25,891 bases of DNA, taken from the NCBI GenBank assembly GCA_010014835.2, contig JAAAKB020301315.1:1-25891 (forward strand), in the 5' to 3' direction. Below the pieces are notes generated by a model that had not been told where the DNA came from, did not search any database, and saw only the letters and a list, made by a program, of their open reading frames with translations. Source of the DNA: Apostichopus leukothele. Its lineage: Eukaryota; Echinodermata; Holothuroidea; Aspidochirotida; Stichopodidae. A program made the translations under genes and the position numbers. Below, in pieces: positions 19,788 through 25,891 of this stretch; position 1 is the first letter of the stretch, and every line of letters starts with the position of its first letter.

Positions 19788-22044
19788 CAAAGCATTCTTG
19801 TTTAATATTTTCATTTCAAATTTGTAGCTCTAGTAAAGAGCTGATATTGTTTGTACCTGTAAACTGTGAGATGGTTCATACTACTCTTTCTCTATCTGGT
19901 GTGAGAAGTTTGGGTGTTTGCCACAAGAGGAGTAGTATGGTGGTATATATGGTAACTTCATTTGTCCCCTAAATTTTTGTACTGTGTTGTACATTAAGTT
20001 AAATTGTTAGTACTTTTTCAATAGCAACTTTATTTTGCCTTCATAGAAATGGCCATAATTGCCACAGTGAAACAACAAAATATCAAGTTTGTATTTTCAG
20101 AACTATTTGTGAATTATTTCGAAAGTTTAGCAAAATTATACAGTAAAGGAGAATTTATTACATATACACTCAGTCTGACTCAGATACACATAGGGTTACC
20201 ATACTTTATTTGAAGAGACAAGAGCAATTGGTTGCAGTCTAGGTGAGGGGTCTAGGTTGAGAGCTTCCCCTTCCCCTGTTGTGAGAATGGTACATACTTG
20301 AAACTGATACCTGAGTTGAAATTAAACAGCTCACTGTAGCATACACAGTAATAATTGGACATTATTTAAAATTTTGTAAATTCACCAGGACGTTGCCATA
20401 ACATTGAATAAAAAGATAACATGTCCTTGGATCAGGATGTATGGTAATCCTACCCAAACATCTACCCACCCACACCAAGTAAAGTACATATAACTTTTCC
20501 CAAGCAGCAGTAACATTTGTCACTGAGGAGCACTGACTATCATGCATTTGTCTTGGTTACTTGCAATTTGCAAGCACAAGACCAATGTAGACCACTGAGG
20601 ATCATAGTGATGTTTCCAGCTTAAAGTCAGGTGTGTCCTAACGTGTCCTTCCAGACAGAGATAAATGAGACTGGGGGTGAGAATGGATTTCTGTCTTTCT
20701 TTGGTAGTACTTCAACTGCCATAAGAGAAACTATTCTGCACATTTTTATGTACATTATTAACAGTGTAATAATAGTTCATATGTGCAGCTAGTATTTAGC
20801 ACAAACTAATTCTGATGTTATATTTGCATTATATGCTTTGCACAAACTGTTACAGATAATCAAGGTTTAACATTGCTCAAGAGGTCGCTACAAGAAAATC
20901 ATTGTGATTCCCAAGCGTTGTAAGAGTTTACCTCAACCAGAATTACATCACACCTTAGTGACTTCATTTGTTTAATCTTTTACCATTAGTCCATATATTA
21001 ACATACCATCAACAATTTGAGAGGTCAGAATTGAAAAATTATCATTGGCATGTTAACATTCATGACTGCCCCAGTTCAATTGTCATCTGGTCAAGTAACT
21101 GATCACTGATGCCTGGTAAGTTAATTTCAGCACAATATGGGCTTTGCTGTCTAACCACATGGAGTTATTCTAATCCCATTACACTTACAGAAGAGAACTG
21201 AAATAATCACTTTTAAATGTGGAGAACATGTATAAGTATGTCTAGGTAGCTATTATAGTGTAGCACCTATTATAACACACTTTACCATAGCATCAGAAAG
21301 TAGGCCTGACTTGAGGTGTGCTTACAAGTCTTTCAGTTTTTAACAAAAGGGAAATTATGTAAATCTGGAAATGGTGGCCTAAATCGTCACCACCCAGTAA
21401 CTTTTATGCGATAGCTTAATATCAATTAGGTCAACTGTTTTTTGTGTCCAATATAAAGAATGAAACATTTTTCCCCCTTGTATTTTTCTATGCCTTTCTA
21501 ATTGTCCTGATTTTATTTGTATTAAAATAGAATGTGTAACTTATCTGAGGTCTTATGTAGACTACATTTCAATAATCCATCATGGATGTTAACATTCAAT
21601 TGTCATCAAACTGATCTTCTTGTTAGACGTTCACCAATATTAACCAAAGTTGGTAGCTTCAGTTGGTAGTGGGGTAACATTGCACAGGAATAGAAGTCTA
21701 GATATCTTAAGAAGTTATTAGTGGCCAAAGAGATGTAACGTTCAAACCTGTACTGCATCTAGTGGCTTGCTTAGATTCCTGGTAACCTTGGTATTAAACA
21801 AAGTGGTGAAGTGGGGTGGCACAGTGAAGTGGCACAAGAAGCAGTCATGTATCGCAGATCATCGAGGCCATGTGATGGTGAAAAGACTGCTAGTTTTCAG
21901 CACATTAGATAATGTTAAGTACAAAATGTCACATGATGAAAGGAAGTTGAATAACAAATATGTGCAAAGAAGCATTTTTGGTTCTAATGCTTTGGCATCC
22001 ATCGGACCCTATGCAGTCAAGTTGGCACATGTGTGTGTGACCCC
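19788..22044. other. Intergenic, no supported gene
   Basis: The open frames here (for example minus-strand 20362-20547 and plus-strand 21767-22054) have no recognisable domain, and no credible splice or promoter context supports them. The end of the second runs into the tandem repeat. I see no RNA gene. Confidence 0.55.
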
Positions 22045-23780
22045 CAGCTTGTAAACACAGTATCTCAAGAAGAAAATATGTGATTGTTGTCATACTTAGT
22101 GTAGATCAGGGTCAGTAGATGACCCCTTTGTGGTGGTCATGCATATGAATGAGTGGGCGGGACTTAACGGAAAATGTCAATATCTCTTCAACCGTATGTT
22201 CTATTTAGGGTTCTATACTATTCTATACTGGGTTTGGTGATGTAACTACATAGTATTTGTTCTTTGCAACAACACTTTGACCTCATTATTATTCATGAGT
22301 GGATGATGGGGCTGATGTTGAAAACAGCATTTAAACACAATATCTCAACAAAACACAAGTTGAATCAATGTCATACTTTCTATATTTGTGTCATAGTCAG
22401 TAGATGATCCCTGTTGTTTTTGTCGGCTGTCTTGCATATTAATGAGTAGGCAGGGGCTTAACGTAAAACTCTGAAAATGTCAATATCTCTTCAACCGTAT
22501 GTTCATTTTAGTTCATATTGGGTAGGGTCCTCTAATAACATAGTAAAGTAAATGTTCTTTGCAACAACAATTTACCTCATTAATATTCATGAGTGGATGA
22601 GGCTTAAAAGATTAGTCCAGGTCAAAATTTCTTTTTGATATGTGAAAGAGGAACATAATCTAAGCATTCTGATGAAGTTTGCATTCAATTCCTATGTACC
22701 ATTTTGAGATATTGACAGTTGAAATTGCCACATTTCATATCAAAAGTGAACTTGGAGCAAACAGGTGTGACGTCATTGTTCCACACTGATAAATAATGTT
22801 TTTTTTGTCCGTTAAATTTTACGTCTAATTTTATACTCTTCAAATGGATGCATCCATACTGTGCATGTACCATACTGTAGGTATTGGTATTTTATAAATT
22901 TCAGATCCCCTTTAGACAAACTAGTAACCTTATCCAATCCAAGGTCATATCAATAGACTGAAAAATAAAGCAAAAACAAGACATTATTTGTCAGTATGCA
23001 ACTATGACATCACACCGTTTGTTCATTTGGTAGATTGTCAGTTAACTTCAAGTTCTGTCAATATCTCAAAAATGGTCCATAGGAATTGAATGCTTAGATT
23101 ATATTCCTCTGTAACATATTGAAAAGAAATTTTGACCTGGACTATTCTTTTAATGGTAAATCTTCAAAAGCAGCATGTAAACATAATATCTCAATATACA
23201 CAAGTTGCATCAATATCATACCTGGGGTATATGTTGGTCATGGTCGGTAGATTATCCCTATTGTTGATGGTGGGGCTGTCATGCATATTAATGATTGGGC
23301 GGGCCTTAACGTAAAACTCTGAAAATGTCAGTTACGTTCAACTGTATGTCCCATTTAGGTATGGCGATGAAACTACATAGTAAGTACATGTTCTTTACAA
23401 CAATTTGACTTCGTTAATATTCATGAGTGGATGGGGCTTAATGGGAAATTGTCAACAACAGCTTGCTAACACTGTATCTCAACAAACACAAGTTGAATCA
23501 ATGTCATACTTGGAAGGTACTGTAGATGACCTACCATGAGTAGATGCGCCCTATTGTTTTTTGGTTCCCATCAAATGAATATTAATGAGTGGACAAGGGC
23601 TTACCATAAAATTCTGAAAATGTTAATATCTCTGCAACTGTATGTCCGAATTAGTTTATACTTGGTATGGTGATTATCTATGTATACATGTTCTTTGCAA
23701 CAACAATTTTAACTTATTAATATTCATGATGGGTGGGACTATGTGGGAACTTGTCAGAAACAGCTTGTAAACAAATTACC
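22045..23780. repeat. Tandem array of ~290-bp units (four units, interrupted)
   Basis: The unit start (cagct/catgtaaaca-atatctcaa) occurs at 22045, 22325, 23171, 23459 and, decayed, 23761. Spacings are 280, 300 (after removing a 546-bp insertion), 288 and 302 bp. Each unit contains gcatattaatgagtgg-c-gg, cttaacgtaaaactctgaaa, caatatctcttcaaccgtat, ttctttgcaacaac and attaatattcatgagtgg. Copies differ considerably, so this is an old local satellite. Its start phrase is also found in the dispersed repeats. Confidence 0.9.
22608..23149. mobile_element. 542-bp long-TIR MITE inserted in the tandem array
   Basis: The ends are AAGATTAGTCCAGGTCAAAA and, inverted, AAGAATAGTCCAGGTCAAAA. Homology of the arms continues about 190-200 bp inward (to ~22808 and ~22965), including GGTGTGACGTCAT against GGTGTGATGTCAT, with a 17-bp insertion in the left arm and other gaps. 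TTAA flanks both sides (22604-22607, 23150-23153) and is single in the uninterrupted sister units (ggcttaatgg). The duplication is therefore TTAA or its inner TA, compatible with piggyBac-like or Tc1/mariner-like mobilisation. No transposase is present. Confidence 0.88.
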
Positions 23781-24241
23781 AAGGACATAATACATACTTC
23801 AACTGGTCACTACTGGACCACCGTATATCTGCGTGATCTAGAAGTTAATCAATTTTTTTTTCGTACGGTAGCCAGGACGTTCACAATTCTCAAAGTCACT
23901 TCGATTACTAACATGCAAAGTACGATTGGCTGCCAATCCGGATTAAATAGACCCAATGTCCCGCCCACATAATGCCGCAAACCGATAAGGAGATGTGACT
24001 AACACTACCCACTACTTATTAACACAAACTACATACCAGACGTATATTGTTGACGTGTGTTACATTGATCCATTTTCCAAAAATCAGCCAATTTTGTTCT
24101 CAAAATCACGTTGACTCTGAAAGAAGATATGCAGCTGTTCTAATATCCACTGAACTAGAATGCAAAATATGCATTGTGGTTTCGATGATGTAATATGAGC
24201 AGTTTTTCGTCATGAATCTGACGTAATGTAAAGTGAGGGTG
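23781..24241. other. Spacer between satellite and foldback element, nothing recognised
   Basis: Unique-looking sequence without a supported gene. The open frame 23733-23972 starts inside the decayed satellite unit. Confidence 0.5.
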
Positions 24242-24907
24242 TACTGTATGTTTTATTGATAGGTTGTAGATTATCGTGTTTACAAGGGTTTCACGATTTG
24301 ACCTCTGAAGACCACAAATGACCTTTGACCTCCACCAAAACAATAGGCTTCTTTAACTCTATGTGGTACTTCTACAAACTTAAATTAAAGGTCGGCCCCA
24401 GCTTCCAGTATTGAGATATCGTGATTACAAGGTTTCACAATTTGAACCCTGGTGACCCCAAATGACCTCCACCAAAAACAGTAGGCTTCTTTAACAAAAT
24501 GTGTGACTTCTACACACCACATATGAAATGGTCTGCCCTTCCCTTCTTGAGATACCGTGTTTACAAGGTTTTAACAATTTGACCCCAAATGACCTTTGAC
24601 CTTCATACCAATTTCATACTTAGTGTGTAGTAGTACTACATTGAGTACAAGAAGTCTGGTGTTTTTAATGGAGATCAAAGGTCATTTGGGGTCACCAGGG
24701 GTGAAATTGTGAAAACCTTGTAAACACGATATCTCAAGAAGGAAAGCTTGGGAGGACCTCATTTTCAGTGTGTAGAAGTGTCACATTGAGTACTAGAGAG
24801 TATTTTGTTTTTGGTGGAGGTCAAAGGTCATTTGGGGTCACCAGGGGTCAAATTGTGAAAACCTTGTAATCACGATAATCTACAACCTATCAATAAAACA
24901 TCCAGTA
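24242..24907. mobile_element. 666-bp foldback element with internal subrepeats
   Basis: The left end CTGTATGTTTTATTGATAGG is matched by the inverted right end (CTGGATGTTTTATTGATAGG), each flanked by TA, a possible target duplication. The arms continue through ggttgtagattatcgtg, a ttacaagg word and aaatgacctttgacctccac. Inside, a 125-145 bp module is repeated in one orientation near 24275, 24420 and 24545, then inverted from about 24660 to 24890. Three exact AGGTCAAAGGTCA words (24319 and 24590 minus; 24818 plus) lie within. No coding capacity. Confidence 0.85.
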
Positions 24908-24959
24908 TAGACTACCTACAAACATCAAATCTACATGAGTTAACATAACTCATTAATTA

Positions 24960-25030
24960 GTATATGAGTCTTGCAACCAACGGGGAGGTCGCCGGTTCCT
25001 AACCGGTCTCCGGCAATGGCTTGATTTCTG
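24960..25030 (+). repeat. tRNA-like T-arm fragment (decayed SINE or tRNA pseudogene)
   Basis: gtcttgcaacca-cggggaggtcGCCGGTTCCTAACCGGTctccggca resembles a tRNA anticodon arm followed by a T arm with a 5-bp stem (GCCGG/CCGGT) and a degenerate B box (GGTTCCTAACC). No matching acceptor stem or good A box is seen, so it is not a functional tRNA. Confidence 0.4.
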
Positions 25031-25218
25031 ATCGGTGCATGGGTCTGGATCGGGGTAAGTGAATTCAGTATTTGAATCTTCATTTCCAGGAGGATTATGA
25101 CTAATGTGAATCAGTCTATTTACATGCCACTTTCTGCCTTCATGAGTGATATAAGTGAGATCACTGAGTTTTATTCAGAAGTACATGTTTCCAAACGGTG
25201 TATTCAGTACGTAGAAAG

Positions 25219-25250
25219 TGTGTATGTGTGTGTGTGTGGGGGGGGGGGGG
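25219..25250. repeat. (GT)n microsatellite followed by a G run
   Basis: A tgtgtgtg run passes into about thirteen consecutive G residues before gatcc. Length is likely variable or error-prone in assemblies. Confidence 0.95.
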
Positions 25251-25284
25251 ATCCTGAGAACGGTACATCACTCCATGCACTAGC

Positions 25285-25324
25285 ACACCATTAGCGATAC
25301 GGCACCTTTATCAGCTAATGGTGT
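25285..25324. repeat. 11-bp perfect inverted repeat
   Basis: ACACCATTAGC (25285-25295) and GCTAATGGTGT (25314-25324) pair perfectly around an 18-base loop. It could be the core of a small foldback relic. No family assigned. Confidence 0.7.
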
Positions 25325-25872
25325 ATAAGACAAGAAGCACACACCTGACAATTATTGTACCTCGGTAATAAAATAATCCCGTATCTGATTCTAACCTCTT
25401 GCAGACTCGTCCCAAGATCGTTATCTGAAGCTACTGGGTTTGTGGTTTTGTCCTGCCTCTAGTAGAGTGAACTTTGTGTCAGTAAAAATATCGAGTTTTA
25501 TTGCGTGCCATAAGATGCTAGCCTTACACACTACTTCCATAAGCAATTTAAAACAATAACAAGAGATCAGATTTGATAGTTTGTATATTGCTCTTAAGTG
25601 ATAATATGAAGTAACAGATAATATTAACAAAGAGCTCCATAAATCGGAGGTCAGTGGGAGCTTTTTAAACCGCAGTACCTTTTATCATGATATGTATGTA
25701 TAACCCCACATGTATATAGATATATAGCTTTCTTCAAAATTCAGTGCAATCTGCTTTTCATGTGGCACAGTATTATTCACACTAAGGAGCTGGTAGAAGA
25801 GGCGTGCATCACTCAAGGTAATCACTGTCGTAGATTTGTAACTTTATAGTTTCATCAGGCCAGATTCAACAA
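25325..25872. other. Intergenic, nothing recognised
   Basis: AT-rich. The acceptor-like tctaacctcttgcag at about 25390-25404 has no convincing coding frame after it. Confidence 0.5.
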
Positions 25873-25891
25873 CTATATATATATATATATA
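25873..25891. repeat. (TA)n microsatellite at window edge
   Basis: ctatatatatatatatata runs to the last base, so its full length is unknown. Confidence 0.9.

Noticed and set aside
21767-22054. 95-codon plus-strand open frame
   Set aside because: There is no known domain, the composition is ordinary for this DNA, and its end lies in the tandem repeat.
24960-25030. Functional tRNA gene
   Set aside because: Only anticodon-arm and T-arm-like parts are visible; the acceptor stem and a good A box are missing.

Overview
This is a eukaryotic window: AT-rich, intron-dominated and repeat-laden. It carries the last nine coding exons of one recognisable host gene on the + strand. The gene encodes an orthologue of AMFR/gp78, the ER-membrane E3 ubiquitin ligase of ER-associated degradation. 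All nine exons join in frame across consensus GT-AG junctions, giving about 474 residues that run from the last membrane segments through RING, CUE, G2BR-like and VIM-like elements to the stop codon. The 5' exons lie before base 1. The protein is clearly gp78-like but diverged from vertebrates. With the repeat landscape (TIR/foldback elements, repeats rich in AGGTCAAAGGTCA, a ~290-bp tandem repeat), an invertebrate deuterostome such as an echinoderm is my best guess. That is inference, because no species marker is present.

Layout. 1-953: upstream intron with a local direct repeat. 954-4494: exons A-D (membrane end and RING). 4495-8341: a 3.8-kb intron holding a strong 34-bp-arm hairpin, a possible hAT-type terminus, and a decayed, 5'-truncated LINE at about 5993-6850. 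8342-9731: exons E and F (CUE domain), with a 35-bp tandem repeat and a TA run between them. 9732-14108: a 4.4-kb intron with a 16-bp minisatellite flanked by diverged direct repeats, plus several copies of dispersed elements. 14109-15314: exons G and H; a 35-bp direct duplication copies the exon H 5' splice site. 15315-18542: the last intron, with a possible minus-strand exon and a CCAAT/TATA-like block. 18543-18777: terminal exon with the VIM-like motif, then a 3' UTR and poly(A) signal near 19000. 19004-25891: intergenic and repeat-rich. It holds a 325-bp TIR element, a tandem array of four ~290-bp units interrupted by a 542-bp long-TIR MITE, a 666-bp foldback element with internal subrepeats, a probable tRNA-derived fragment, and microsatellites.

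AMFR is the only gene I can name. No CRISPR array, prokaryotic operon, rRNA or intact tRNA is visible. The points most worth a second look are the duplicated splice donor (distal use would stop translation at once and remove the VIM-like tail), the MITE whose empty site is preserved in sister satellite units, and the six exact copies of a DR1 nuclear-receptor consensus found within repeats.
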